NCBI GenBank assembly: GCA_041663485.1
Contig: JBAYMO010000013.1
Span: forward strand, 1 to 41,336
Reading direction: 5' to 3'
Length of the DNA: 41,336 nt
Origin: 02-FULL-45-11b sp041663485
GTDB lineage: Bacteria; Patescibacteriota; Patescibacteriia; Buchananbacterales; UBA6539
Below, piece by piece: positions 33,052 through 41,336 of this stretch (position 1 is the stretch's first letter; each line of letters opens with the position of its first letter). The position numbers were made by a program, and so were the translations under genes. Below the pieces are notes generated by a model. That model was not told the origin of the DNA, ran no database searches, and was given only the letters and a program-made list of their open reading frames with translations.

Positions 33052-33732
33052 TTATTCTTCAACTTGAAGCTTGTTTAAATCGGTTAATTTTTCTTTACTG
33101 TAAACATCCAAATTGTAAGTATTATAGTAAAGTTCAATTAAGCTAGCCGTATCCAAAACGATACTTTTGACGCCCATGCTACCCAAACCAGTTAAGACGT
33201 GCTCTACTCTTTGGAATAAGTCATGCCGGCGTTTAACAAAATTTTGCTGGCTTAATTTAACTTCGGACGCGGCCGAGAATAAGCCCATAAATCTCTTAAA
33301 CCAGGATTTCTGTTTATCTGATAAGGGATTGTAAGGCACGACCACGTAAAATCTTTTGGTCATAATATCGCCGATTTCCACCAGTTCCTTAACATAATTG
33401 GTATACTCCACAATCTGCAAACGCAAAAGTTCATTAACCTGTTCTTTCTCGATTTTTCTTAAACGATTGATATAACCGTCGATGTCCAGCTTCCGAGATT
33501 GAATAACAATTTGTAAAGGATATTCTAAAAAATTTAAAAAACTGACATAAGCCGAAATAATGGCATTCTGTTCATCTTCGGACTTCAAAGCAAAATTAAT
33601 ACTGGAAACTAAAACCACCGCCCTCATCGTCCCATCTTTGAGCACCACGCAATCATCTTTAATTTCGGCAATATCTAAATACTTCTGAGTTGAAGCGTTA
33701 ATTTTATTGCCTGCTAGTTTTTTTGATCTCAT
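33052..33732 (-). CDS. VirB4/TraC N-terminal-domain-like protein (226 aa)
   Basis: Residues 15-150 resemble the N-terminal domain of TraC/VirB4 proteins: YLDIAEIKDDCVVLKDG, AVVLVSSINFALKSEDEQNAIISAYVSFLNFLEYPLQIVIQSRKLDIDGYINRLR and RFYVVVPYNPL. No Walker motifs are present. The downstream ATPase has its own N-terminal domain, so this is a separate partner rather than a broken half. It may cap or dock the ATPase at PrgI and the membrane channel. Its ATG overlaps the prgI TGA by 4 bp (ATGA), so the two are translationally coupled. Confidence 0.8.
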   Translation of the reverse strand: MRSKKLAGNKINASTQKYLDIAEIKDDCVVLKDGTMRAVVLVSSINFALKSEDEQNAIISAYVSFLNFLEYPLQIVIQSRKLDIDGYINRLRKIEKEQVNELLRLQIVEYTNYVKELVEIGDIMTKRFYVVVPYNPLSDKQKSWFKRFMGLFSAASEVKLSQQNFVKRRHDLFQRVEHVLTGLGSMGVKSIVLDTASLIELYYNTYNLDVYSKEKLTDLNKLQVEE

Positions 33733-34187
33733 ACAATTTGATCCTTACTGGCCGGCGGTTCTTTTTCGCCCTCGTAGACCCCGCCCGTATCAACAATTAA
33801 AGACATTTCGGCCAACCGAGAAGCTCTGACTTTATTTTTTCTTATTATGGCCACCGGTAATTTCGTGATTGGTTCTTTCCCGCGAGATCTGATTTCAGCC
33901 TTGGAAAAAATTTTAACCCAGACTCTCAGCCGTTCACGCATTAGTGTTTGAATGATATTTAAAATAAAATAATGGATAGGCCGGCCGTTAATTTTGACAA
34001 AAGCAATAATTAAAGTGACGAAAGCAATAGCCAAACCTTCCACGATGAATAAAGTGAAATCGGCTAATTTGTAAGCGACAAAAATCATGCCGCCGCCAAC
34101 CAAACATATAATAAATTGTCTGACCGTCACCGGGCCCAACACTTTATCTTCGACGTCAATAAATTGTGGTACGACAAATTGTTGCAT
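33729..34187 (-). CDS. PrgI family membrane protein
   Basis: PrgI-type proteins (VirB3-like) are small two-helix membrane subunits of conjugation systems, usually encoded just before VirB4. MQQFVVPQFIDVEDKVLGPVTVRQF at the N-terminus is the family signature. Two membrane segments lie at about 24-40 and 46-65, then INGRPIHYFILNIIQTLMRE. I take the ATG at 34187; an in-frame GTG at 34199 would add four residues. The basic cytoplasmic tail is longer than in many PrgI proteins. Confidence 0.9.
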   Translation of the reverse strand: MQQFVVPQFIDVEDKVLGPVTVRQFIICLVGGGMIFVAYKLADFTLFIVEGLAIAFVTLIIAFVKINGRPIHYFILNIIQTLMRERLRVWVKIFSKAEIRSRGKEPITKLPVAIIRKNKVRASRLAEMSLIVDTGGVYEGEKEPPASKDQIV

Positions 34188-34212
34188 GAAAATTATCACT
34201 AACGACTCATTA

Positions 34213-34221
34213 ACTATAACA
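34213..34221 (-). promoter_or_regulatory. Extended -10 box before prgI
   Basis: Minus-strand TGTTATAGT (hexamer 34218-34213) lies 25 nt before the prgI ATG, in the gap after the 441-aa gene. No clear -35 is seen. It could start a prgI-virB4-comF transcript. Confidence 0.35.
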
Positions 34222-34241
34222 TAAATAGCACAATCAAGCCA

Positions 34242-35567
34242 CTAATAGCGTAATTTTTGACTCAATTCAATAATCGCTTCAATTTCTTCATTACTCAAAG
34301 TCGGCTGATTTAAGCTTTGACGCTCCGAGATTACCTGAGCAATGGTTTTTTTCTCTGCCATGGCCTGATTGCCCAAACTGAGATACATCTGATAGACCTC
34401 GCTTTCCTTCCAGGCCTTGATCCCACGAATTTTTTCCACCAACGACTGATCTTGAAGCAACTCAATCTTTTCCAGAATTTTTTCCGTGGCTTTCTGCGGA
34501 TCAGAGTTCAAACGACGGAAATCAGTTAAATTCATGGTCTTAATTTCTTCCACTGGTCCCAGCAGTTGCGGTTTAAAAAATACCGGTTCGTTTTTTTTAA
34601 CGGGCGAAACCGCGTACGGCTCGGATTTTTTTGGCGGTAATTTATTTTTTTCTGTTCTCGTAAATTTTTCCGGCCGACTCGGCTCAACTTTTGATTTTTT
34701 TACTAATTCTGTAATTGACGGCGCAGAATTATTGACTGACTCAGCCAAAACCGAGACTGAATTTTTCCTCGGCGCCGGATTAACTTTTGGTTTTAGTTTG
34801 GCGGGCGCCACCACGGGAGCTATAGCCAAAGGTTTAGTCAATGACCGAATTGGAGCTTGGCTGGTCTGAGTTTGTAAATCCATGGTCATCTTGGGAACCT
34901 CCGGCAATTTCTCCTGCAAAAATTCAGCTCGCTTATAGCTAGCTAAATCCAAAATTTTTGCGGCTAATTCATAATTTAAACCCGCCCCACCGCCATTAAC
35001 CGGAGCCATAAGCATTTCTTTGGCCTCCACTCTATCCCGAATATTTTTCAGATGCGAAATAATGATGTTCTTTAACCGCTTTAACAAATCCAAATCAGCT
35101 GATTTTTTACCAAGTGTCTGAGCAATAATCTCTTCGGCCACTGATTGATAAGTGGCTTGGCTGGCCACAGCGGCTGCCGACACAGGTTTTTGCAGAAAAA
35201 AATCCGGAGGAAAAAAAGGCGCCGCCGGAATTTTAATTTCTGAGGAAATACTATCGGCGTTATTATTTTCTTTTTTAACCGGCTGATTAGAATTTGGTTT
35301 AATCGGCGGCGCCGCGGCCGAAGAAATCGTGGCAGAATCATTCTTAGTTTGGGGTTTGGCCGCTTTAATCTTAATCTTAGCCGCCGGCTTATTTTCTTTA
35401 GCAGTCTTTTTTTCAAAATCAAAAACTTGCCCATTTTTTAGGACCTTCATTTGACCGGCCTCATCCAAAAAAATTATTTCGTCGGCCAGCTGTTGACTTT
35501 CCTCCTTTTGTTCTTTCTCCAACAAACTGAAAAAATCATCGGAATTGTTATTGGCTGATATCACCAT
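34242..35567 (-). CDS. Disordered Pro/Ala/Lys-rich protein of the T4SS-like cluster, unknown (441 aa)
   Basis: No domain is recognised. The first 60 residues are acidic (DDFFSLLEKEQKEESQQLADEI). Long Lys/Ala/Pro/Ser-rich stretches (about 60-130 and 240-330) are probably disordered. Two helical segments stand out: about 140-225 (LDLLKRLKNIIISHLKNIRDRVEAKE) and the C-terminal 90 residues (TDFRRLNSDPQKATEKILEKIELLQDQSLVEKIRGIKAWKESEVYQ). No signal or membrane segment is present, so it should be cytoplasmic. Its place between metK and prgI suggests a scaffold for the secretion ATPase, as inference only. Confidence 0.75.
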   Translation of the reverse strand: MVISANNNSDDFFSLLEKEQKEESQQLADEIIFLDEAGQMKVLKNGQVFDFEKKTAKENKPAAKIKIKAAKPQTKNDSATISSAAAPPIKPNSNQPVKKENNNADSISSEIKIPAAPFFPPDFFLQKPVSAAAVASQATYQSVAEEIIAQTLGKKSADLDLLKRLKNIIISHLKNIRDRVEAKEMLMAPVNGGGAGLNYELAAKILDLASYKRAEFLQEKLPEVPKMTMDLQTQTSQAPIRSLTKPLAIAPVVAPAKLKPKVNPAPRKNSVSVLAESVNNSAPSITELVKKSKVEPSRPEKFTRTEKNKLPPKKSEPYAVSPVKKNEPVFFKPQLLGPVEEIKTMNLTDFRRLNSDPQKATEKILEKIELLQDQSLVEKIRGIKAWKESEVYQMYLSLGNQAMAEKKTIAQVISERQSLNQPTLSNEEIEAIIELSQKLRY

Positions 35568-35612
35568 AACAAAAAACTTAACTGCTAATTAAACTAGGTT
35601 TTTCAAGAAAAT

Positions 35613-36788
35613 TTATACGCCCAATTCTTTCTTTAAAGCTTCAACCATGTCGGTTTTTTCCCAACCAAAATCCGCGTCATTGCGTCCGAAATGGCCATAA
35701 CAAGTAGTTTTGCGAAATATTGGCTGACGTAACTTTAAATGCTCAATCATACCCGCCGGTTTCAAAGGAAATATTTTTCTGACCGCGAGTGCGATTTTCT
35801 CTTCATCAACCTTAGCGGTGCCGTCGGTATTAATCAAAAGTGAAACCGGCTCGGCTACGCCAATGGCGTAAGCTAATTGCACTTCACAGGCATTGGCCAA
35901 ACCCGCGGCCACCACATTCTTGGCAATATATCTAGCCATGTAAGCCCCAGTGCGATCAACCTTGGACGGATCTTTGCCGGAAAACGCTCCACCACCATGA
36001 CTGCCGTGACCGCCATAAGTATCAACAATAATTTTACGGCCGGTTACGCCCGTATCGCCGTGAGGACCGCCGATAACAAATCTTCCGGTCGGATTAATAT
36101 AAAATTTTGTTTTTTCATCCAGCCATTCCCCGCAAACCGGCTTAACAACTCTTTCGATTACTTCTTTTTCGATGGTATCATGTTCGACTTCGGCGGTATG
36201 CTGAGTGGAAACGACAATGGTATCGGCGCGCTTTGGTTTACCATCCACGTATTCAATCGAAACCTGAGCTTTACCGTCCGGACGCAACCAGGACAATTCC
36301 CCATTCTTTCTTATTTCCGCCAAACGTTTGGTCAATTTATGAGCCAAAACAATCGGTAACGGCATAAATTCCGGCGTCTCATCGGTGGCATAACCAAACA
36401 TCATACCCTGATCGCCCGCTCCTTGTTCGGCGAACAGTCCCTCACCTTCAGTTACGCCCTGGGAAATATCTTGACTTTGGGCGTCAATAGAAGTAACCAC
36501 GGCGCAATTTTCCCAATCAAAACCAATGGTGGGATCGGTATAACCAATATCTTTAATAATACCCCGAACCACTTTTGGCACGTCGATATAAGTGGAAGTG
36601 GTCATTTCACCGGCCACCACCACCAAACCCGTGGTTACTAAAGTTTCAATGGCGACGCGCGATCTGGCGTCGTTGGCTAAAGCCGCGTCCAAAATTCCGT
36701 CAGAAATTTGATCGCAAATTTTGTCCGGATGACCCTCAGTAACGGATTCCGAAGTAAAAATGTAGGTCTTTTGTTTTTTTCCAAACAT
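35613..36788 (-). CDS. metK: S-adenosylmethionine synthetase
   Basis: This enzyme makes S-adenosylmethionine from methionine and ATP in the cytoplasm. The N-terminal ATP/methionine site is SVTEGHPDKICDQISDGILDA (about 14-34). GAGDQGMMFGYA (about 123-134) is the first signature, and GGGAFSGKDPSKVDRT (about 265-280) the P-loop-like second signature. The length of 391 aa is normal. It has a good ribosome-binding site (AAAGGA, 5 nt before the ATG), unlike most genes here. The 123-nt upstream gap has short inverted repeats (CCTG/CAGG and GCCGT/ACGGC) but no SAM riboswitch I can recognise. Its place in a T4SS-like cluster is unusual. Confidence 0.97.
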   Translation of the reverse strand: MFGKKQKTYIFTSESVTEGHPDKICDQISDGILDAALANDARSRVAIETLVTTGLVVVAGEMTTSTYIDVPKVVRGIIKDIGYTDPTIGFDWENCAVVTSIDAQSQDISQGVTEGEGLFAEQGAGDQGMMFGYATDETPEFMPLPIVLAHKLTKRLAEIRKNGELSWLRPDGKAQVSIEYVDGKPKRADTIVVSTQHTAEVEHDTIEKEVIERVVKPVCGEWLDEKTKFYINPTGRFVIGGPHGDTGVTGRKIIVDTYGGHGSHGGGAFSGKDPSKVDRTGAYMARYIAKNVVAAGLANACEVQLAYAIGVAEPVSLLINTDGTAKVDEEKIALAVRKIFPLKPAGMIEHLKLRQPIFRKTTCYGHFGRNDADFGWEKTDMVEALKKELGV

Positions 36789-36911
36789 ATTTATCCTTTC
36801 TTGCCGTCTTTATAAATTACGGCGATTATCCTGATCCCCAAATACAGGAAAAATAAATTTATTATTTAACTAGCTAAATATCTTCGATTATTGACTATTG
36901 GCTGCTTCAAA

Positions 36912-38195
36912 CTAATCAGTAAACCATTTAAACATTTTACTCGCTACGTCAAAATAAGCCAAGCGGTTGTATTCGCTCTTGCCTTGAGCCGTAAAAACAT
37001 TACCAATTTGCATGGCGATTCTACCCGCGTCATTTTCGGTCAGTTTTAAACGCTCAGACAGCACATATTGTAAAAACATTCTCACATATTTAGGCTTGGT
37101 CGGATCTTTAATAAAATCCGCCACCAACTCAGAACCATATTTTTTCTCCCAAGTCGCGGCCAGAAATTTATTAAGCTTCTGGTCGTTTTTAATAAAGTCC
37201 AAAAGTCCGTTGCCCTGAGAAAGTAAATGCAAAGCCGCCACGGTGCGGTTAGGATTTTGCTCCTGAACGGCCTTATAAAATTCCGCTTGCAATTTTAACA
37301 AATCACCCTTAATCAATTGGGAAATCTTTTCTGATTCAGAGGCCACGGCTTTTTGCGTTTTTAAATCACCACGATAAGCGGCCGCGATTTCCGCTTCCAA
37401 TTTAGCTTGGGACTCAGGTACGGCCGTCGCGGTAACTTTCGGCTTCTGGCCAGGAAATAATTCATCAATCACCTTTTGAGCCAGGGCGGGCAATTTAACC
37501 GTTTCAAAATTTCCTTTGTTTAAAATTCTGACTTCATCGCCAAAGGCAAAAGCCACCGGATCTTCCAAGCCCTGAGGCGTCTGTGAAGATTCCTTTAAAA
37601 ATTCAAAAAAATTAACTAATTTTCTCAGAATAATTAAATCTTTTTCAGATAATTTTTTTACATCAGGCTCAGCTGACAAAAATTGATTAGATTGAGCCGG
37701 ACCAACCGGTTGGGAGCCCACGGCCGCACTATATTTCTTTAACCAATTGGCCACAGTCGGCCGCACCATTTTCTCCTCATCTTTAATATTAACACGGCCC
37801 AGCGTTTCACTGTTGCGCAGCAAAGCCTCTCTCATCTTGCGGCGCAAAACATCTCGTTCCGAAAAAGCGGAATAAGAAACCAGCTTGGTTGTAGACTTTT
37901 CTATCAAATCGATATATTCATTTTCCAAGCCCGTCAGCAAATTTTCTTCCAATAAATTTATAATTTCTTTCTCAGTCAAACTGGCCAAACAAACAAAACT
38001 GAGCTGATTAATCAGCTGTTGATAAGTCTTTTGCATTTGAGGAAAATTGGCTAAATTTTTATTCTCCGGCGCTTTCAAAAAGCTAGCCATGTTACGAATA
38101 AAAATATTACTGCGGCGCACGTCGTTTTCTACCAAAGCATCGTGAGCCTGCTTTTGTATTTCTTCAAATATTTCCTGGTTGGTTAAATCAATCAT
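36912..38195 (-). CDS. Soluble helical protein of unknown function in the T4SS-like cluster (427 aa)
   Basis: Not recognised. It has no signal peptide or membrane segment and appears almost entirely alpha-helical. Segments worth noting are LTNQEIFEEIQKQAHDALVEND at the start, a Leu-rich stretch (LTEKEIINLLEENLLTGLENEYIDL, about 93-120), and a C-terminal half with Lys/Glu/Ala helices and RMFLQYVLSERLKLTENDAGRIAMQIGNVF. It starts 5 bp after the stop of the VirB6-like giant, so it is probably translated from the same mRNA and may bind that protein's long cytoplasmic tail (inference). Confidence 0.78.
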   Translation of the reverse strand: MIDLTNQEIFEEIQKQAHDALVENDVRRSNIFIRNMASFLKAPENKNLANFPQMQKTYQQLINQLSFVCLASLTEKEIINLLEENLLTGLENEYIDLIEKSTTKLVSYSAFSERDVLRRKMREALLRNSETLGRVNIKDEEKMVRPTVANWLKKYSAAVGSQPVGPAQSNQFLSAEPDVKKLSEKDLIILRKLVNFFEFLKESSQTPQGLEDPVAFAFGDEVRILNKGNFETVKLPALAQKVIDELFPGQKPKVTATAVPESQAKLEAEIAAAYRGDLKTQKAVASESEKISQLIKGDLLKLQAEFYKAVQEQNPNRTVAALHLLSQGNGLLDFIKNDQKLNKFLAATWEKKYGSELVADFIKDPTKPKYVRMFLQYVLSERLKLTENDAGRIAMQIGNVFTAQGKSEYNRLAYFDVASKMFKWFTD

Positions 38196-38200
38196 ATTTT

Positions 38201-41200
38201 TTATGTTTTGGGTTGGTTGCGACGATCAAGAACTTCGGCAATGCCTTCGTCAAATATTTTAGCTACAATGGCTCCAACGCCAATACCCGCTTCTTTGGCT
38301 AAAACATCATATTTTACCCGCATCGCATCAACATATTTCGTAGGAACACGCAAACCCGCCAGATCTTTATTAGACAACTGACCAATATTCATTACGGCAT
38401 TTTTATTATATTCCGCTCCTGTCTTACCAATATTTTCCGCGATTTCTTGACCCAAAGACCGGAGCAAGGCCACGCCCAAGGCGCTGGCCTCAAAATTTCT
38501 GGAACCGTCGGGATTGGGCCGTTCGCCGCCATAAGCCAATCGGTTAAAAGAGCGCGAAATTTCTCTGGGATTTTTTTTCATAATTTCGGCCAAAGCCGCC
38601 GTGGCGTGATCCTGCTCAGTCATTCTTTCGTATTTTCCGTCTTTAACATCAATAACGCGGGCGGTTTCCCAATGATTAATTTTTTCATTAATAAACGAAA
38701 CATCGCTTTCCAGAGCCAGAGCCTGCTGCTCATTCATGCGCAAAGCCGGACCGGTATAAGCCGTGCCATCGCCTTTTTTCACGCCGGACTTACCCATAAC
38801 TACCGCGTCAAAGAACGAGTGCATACCTTTATGATCAGAAGTAAAACCAAAAGCATTCCAAATCTCATTGTCATTGCCGTCGGCGGTTAATTTTTTCACC
38901 AAAGCCGCCATCTTCGCATTATCACCTTCTTGAATCGAGTCTCTCAAATTAGCGATTAATTCCGAATCAAGCTCGGAAGTAATTTTTTTCTGTTCGTCAT
39001 TAACCAAACTGCGCTCGGCGATGGAAGCATAAAAAGCCCGGGGCGGTATATATTTTTCGGCTTTTTGTGAAGCTTTCTGGGCATTAGCCGTATGCTGCTG
39101 CGAAACCCTTAAAGACCCATTAGACTCATCCAAAACCGTCTGACGCTGAGCCTGACTCCAGGAACTGGCCTGAGATAGTAACTGATTTTTTTCCGCTTGG
39201 GTTCTGGCAGTCTCAGCTTTAGCCTGACGGCTTTTTTCGAAATCCGCCCTCTTCTTGTCATCAGTCGGTTTCGCCATTGTGGTATTGGCGGTAAACAAAC
39301 CTCGGGCCGCGTCGAAAGTTCCGACTTTTTCATTAGCCTCAACTAAGGCTTTCTTCTCTTCTTCGAGACCCGCGGTCTCGCGGCCAGCGGCTTTTTCATT
39401 GGCAATACGTTTTAATAAAAACGCCATGCGCTCATTAACTGAAAGTAAATGTTTTTGATTGGCCGCCAATTCGTCGTCGGAAAATCCACCGGCCTCAATT
39501 CTGGACGCTTCGGCTGATTTTTTAGTCGATTGGTCAGCAAAATAGTTATTGGTTAGTTTGTCAATTTCATCCAAAGCATCTTGATCACCGGCAGCCGCAC
39601 TGGCAATTTTACGTTCAGCCTCCTCGGTAGTCATAATTTTACCCTGCTTCCTAAAATTTTCGATAGCCACTTTTTTATCCCACTCTTCATTAAATTTATT
39701 TATTTCAATTTCTTTCTCTTCATCCAAAGATTCAATATCTTCTTCGCTCATGCCAACCGTACTAACGCCGGATAATCCAGCTTTATTTAAAACTTTAAAT
39801 AATTCTTGATCATGTTCCTTGTTGTCATATTCACCAACCTCACGTCGTCTTCTGGCGTCATCTATGGCTAGCTTAAATTCAGGCGATTTTTTTTCGTCCG
39901 TTTCATAACTCATATCCCTGAGTAAAACAGCCTCTCTCTCCGTATCAGTCAAACCCAAAGCGGCCCGACGATTGACATATTTCTGATAATCCAAAGCGGC
40001 TTGTTTTTTCTCGCTTTCTTCTTCACCCCTAAAACCACGTATGGTTTCCTCATCGCCGGTTAAAGTCCGACCCATGCGGCCAAAACCTTTTAAGTTTAAA
40101 AAGCCTTTGATGTAAGCATCGCCCCAATCCTGACCCGCGCCTAAACCTTTAACCAAGCCTCCCATACCACCAGCCTCCAAGGCCTTGCCGGAAGCCACTT
40201 GTCCCTGGATAATTTCTTTATTTTTTCTTTCGTCTAAAGATTTTTTAATGCCTTGATAAATTATAACCGGATTTAGCTGTAACCCGGCCAAACCGGCTCC
40301 ACCCGGCAATTTACCGGCCGCAATTTTTCTGGCCGCCCAACCGTAAGTTTTCAACGGCGCCTTCAAACCAAGACTTAGGGCTTTTTGAGCGCCGCCCAAA
40401 CCGGTTTGTTTAATGCGGTTAAGCATACTGCCGGCAAAAGACCCACCGGCCACCCCCAATTGCTGCGTTACCATCAATCCGCCCATTAACATCCCGATAC
40501 CTATAACAAAACTTAAAAAATTTTTAGTGTCACCAATACCGGAAAAAATACCTTGGGTTGACTGACCACCCGCCGGCACGTCCTGCTCAGTTGATTCGGA
40601 GCTGGCAATTAACTTCTGCGCGCTGGCGCTGGTACCACCCAAAGTTTCATCAGAAAACCCTTTAGAAGCCACGGCAAATGAAAGCCAAAGGAAAAACGCC
40701 ATCACCGGACCAACAATGACATATTTGGTAAATTCCGTCCACCACTGCTGAGCATAACGCTGGCCGGCCGGAAAAGCCGAAAGAATAAATGGCAGAGGTG
40801 AAAGAACCAAAAGAATCCAAAGCATAATCATACGCATCAGAATTACCACTGTCATGACTAAAATTACAAGCATGGCAATCAGCAATAAAACCACAGCTAG
40901 CATACCGGTTACTACCATGGAACCGTCGGCGACTTTGGCACCGCTGATATTTTTTCCGGAATAATTAATCATGTCCGTGATGTGCAGAGTCGCCATCAAA
41001 TCCGCCGCTCCAGCCACACTGGCAAACGAAACCGCGAATGTCATCATAACTACCTGAGCAAAATCAATCATCAACCCGCAAATGGTCCGGCTGAAATTAA
41101 CCAACACGGCCATCAATAATACTTTAGGTAAAAGCCGTTTAAAATTATAAGATTCAATTTTTAAAATCGTACCAATAGACAAAGCCAAAAGCACCAGAAT

Positions 41201-41336
41201 AAAAAACATGTTGGCCACATCGCGCACAATCGTCCAGCCGGCCGTAACGGCGTAAGCCTGAACAAAACCGTTGTATGACATCAAGCTCAACATAATCCGG
41301 CTCAACATCACAATCACATGACCTTCCAAGCTAATA
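38201..41336 (-). CDS. TrbL/VirB6-like giant membrane protein, N-terminus beyond the window edge
   Basis: The frame is open to the window edge (sense codons continue past a TTG at 41329), so the true start lies outside. Visible length is about 1044 codons. The first roughly 300 residues hold seven or more membrane helices (for example ANMFFILVLLALSIGTIL, LLPKVLLMAVLVNFSRTICGLMI, MLAVVLLLIAMLVILVMTVVILMRM, FVIGIGMLMGGLMVTQQLG). This is the topology of TrbL/VirB6 channel proteins of T4SS. The remaining about 700 residues are soluble, charged and helical (many KK, EE and AEKA stretches). Such fused long tails are far larger than classical VirB6 (about 300 aa). It leads the cluster with PrgI and VirB4. 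The tail's function is unknown. Confidence 0.82.
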   Translation of the reverse strand, partial: ISLEGHVIVMLSRIMLSLMSYNGFVQAYAVTAGWTIVRDVANMFFILVLLALSIGTILKIESYNFKRLLPKVLLMAVLVNFSRTICGLMIDFAQVVMMTFAVSFASVAGAADLMATLHITDMINYSGKNISGAKVADGSMVVTGMLAVVLLLIAMLVILVMTVVILMRMIMLWILLVLSPLPFILSAFPAGQRYAQQWWTEFTKYVIVGPVMAFFLWLSFAVASKGFSDETLGGTSASAQKLIASSESTEQDVPAGGQSTQGIFSGIGDTKNFLSFVIGIGMLMGGLMVTQQLGVAGGSFAGSMLNRIKQTGLGGAQKALSLGLKAPLKTYGWAARKIAAGKLPGGAGLAGLQLNPVIIYQGIKKSLDERKNKEIIQGQVASGKALEAGGMGGLVKGLGAGQDWGDAYIKGFLNLKGFGRMGRTLTGDEETIRGFRGEEESEKKQAALDYQKYVNRRAALGLTDTEREAVLLRDMSYETDEKKSPEFKLAIDDARRRREVGEYDNKEHDQELFKVLNKAGLSGVSTVGMSEEDIESLDEEKEIEINKFNEEWDKKVAIENFRKQGKIMTTEEAERKIASAAAGDQDALDEIDKLTNNYFADQSTKKSAEASRIEAGGFSDDELAANQKHLLSVNERMAFLLKRIANEKAAGRETAGLEEEKKALVEANEKVGTFDAARGLFTANTTMAKPTDDKKRADFEKSRQAKAETARTQAEKNQLLSQASSWSQAQRQTVLDESNGSLRVSQQHTANAQKASQKAEKYIPPRAFYASIAERSLVNDEQKKITSELDSELIANLRDSIQEGDNAKMAALVKKLTADGNDNEIWNAFGFTSDHKGMHSFFDAVVMGKSGVKKGDGTAYTGPALRMNEQQALALESDVSFINEKINHWETARVIDVKDGKYERMTEQDHATAALAEIMKKNPREISRSFNRLAYGGERPNPDGSRNFEASALGVALLRSLGQEIAENIGKTGAEYNKNAVMNIGQLSNKDLAGLRVPTKYVDAMRVKYDVLAKEAGIGVGAIVAKIFDEGIAEVLDRRNQPKT

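Noticed and set aside
31127..33732. Frameshifted or split VirB4 gene
   Set aside because: The 639-aa ATPase contains its own VirB4 N-terminal region, and both genes have proper starts with tight operon spacing.
36789..36911. SAM riboswitch upstream of metK
   Set aside because: The short inverted repeats do not match any SAM riboswitch class I know; no conserved core is visible.
1..41336. Alternative genetic code with UGA as Gly or Trp
   Set aside because: UGA ends clpC and prgI at points that fit the families' normal lengths and overlap the next start codons.
1..41336. CRISPR array or insertion sequence
   Set aside because: I saw no regularly spaced direct repeats, transposase gene or terminal inverted repeats; the only long repeats lie inside the fibre gene.

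Overview
The window looks like a chromosomal piece of a Candidate Phyla Radiation (Patescibacteria, probably Parcubacteria-like) bacterium. The signs, taken together, are: AT-rich, lysine/asparagine-rich genes; large secreted proteins of the 'GWAWSDNIGWISFN' and 'VGIGTTxPxAKLxVxG' repeat types; a reduced type IV secretion/conjugation-like cluster of PrgI, TraC/VirB4 and TrbL/VirB6-like proteins; PilM; and many start codons without a Shine-Dalgarno sequence. UGA is used as a stop (clpC and prgI end in TGA), so the Gly-recoded Gracilibacteria and Absconditabacteria are unlikely. The lineage is an inference; there is no rRNA here to test it.

Layout. (1) 1-6.9 kb, minus strand: two large surface proteins (1353 and 560 aa) followed by pilM, cut by the window edge. 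(2) 7.0-14.0 kb, plus strand: an envelope/proteostasis run of lemA, htpX, a Ca-binding-repeat membrane protein, a ClpC-type unfoldase, a coiled-coil membrane protein and a membrane-anchored TolB-like beta-propeller, closed by a terminator. (3) 14.0-17.5 kb: the DNA-repair genes radA (plus) and recG (minus) converge on a perfect 26-bp palindromic terminator. (4) 17.6-23.5 kb, plus: an ECF sigma factor, a terminator-like hairpin, a small membrane protein, and a MacA/MacB-like exporter bracketed by two related secreted DUF5666-like proteins. (5) 23.6-28.9 kb: an accessory cassette with two PEP-synthase-like proteins that keep the phosphohistidine swivelling domain but have no ATP-grasp domain, a histidine-phosphatase-superfamily protein coupled to one of them, and a phosphoribosyltransferase-like protein. 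Its transcription units, and the ABC operon before it, end in variants of one terminator sequence. (6) 28.9-29.8 kb, minus: tRNA-Ser(GCU), a small membrane protein, and tRNA-Arg with the unusual anticodon GCG. (7) 29.8-41.3 kb, minus: a secretion/DNA-transfer cluster of a TrbL/VirB6-like giant (N-terminus beyond the edge), a helical protein, metK, a disordered protein, PrgI, a VirB4-N-like protein, the VirB4 ATPase, a VirB8-position NTF2-like candidate and ComF.

How the parts may work together. PilM, the surface giants, the T4SS-like cluster and ComF fit a cell that attaches to others and moves DNA or protein across a simple envelope. LemA, HtpX and ClpC fit membrane quality control. The sigma-MacAB block looks like an envelope-stress or export module. 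The most novel-looking part is the phosphohistidine/PRTase cassette at 23.6-28.9 kb. A second theme is transcription: several first genes of operons have a -10 hexamer only 6-9 nt before the start codon, which predicts leaderless mRNAs.
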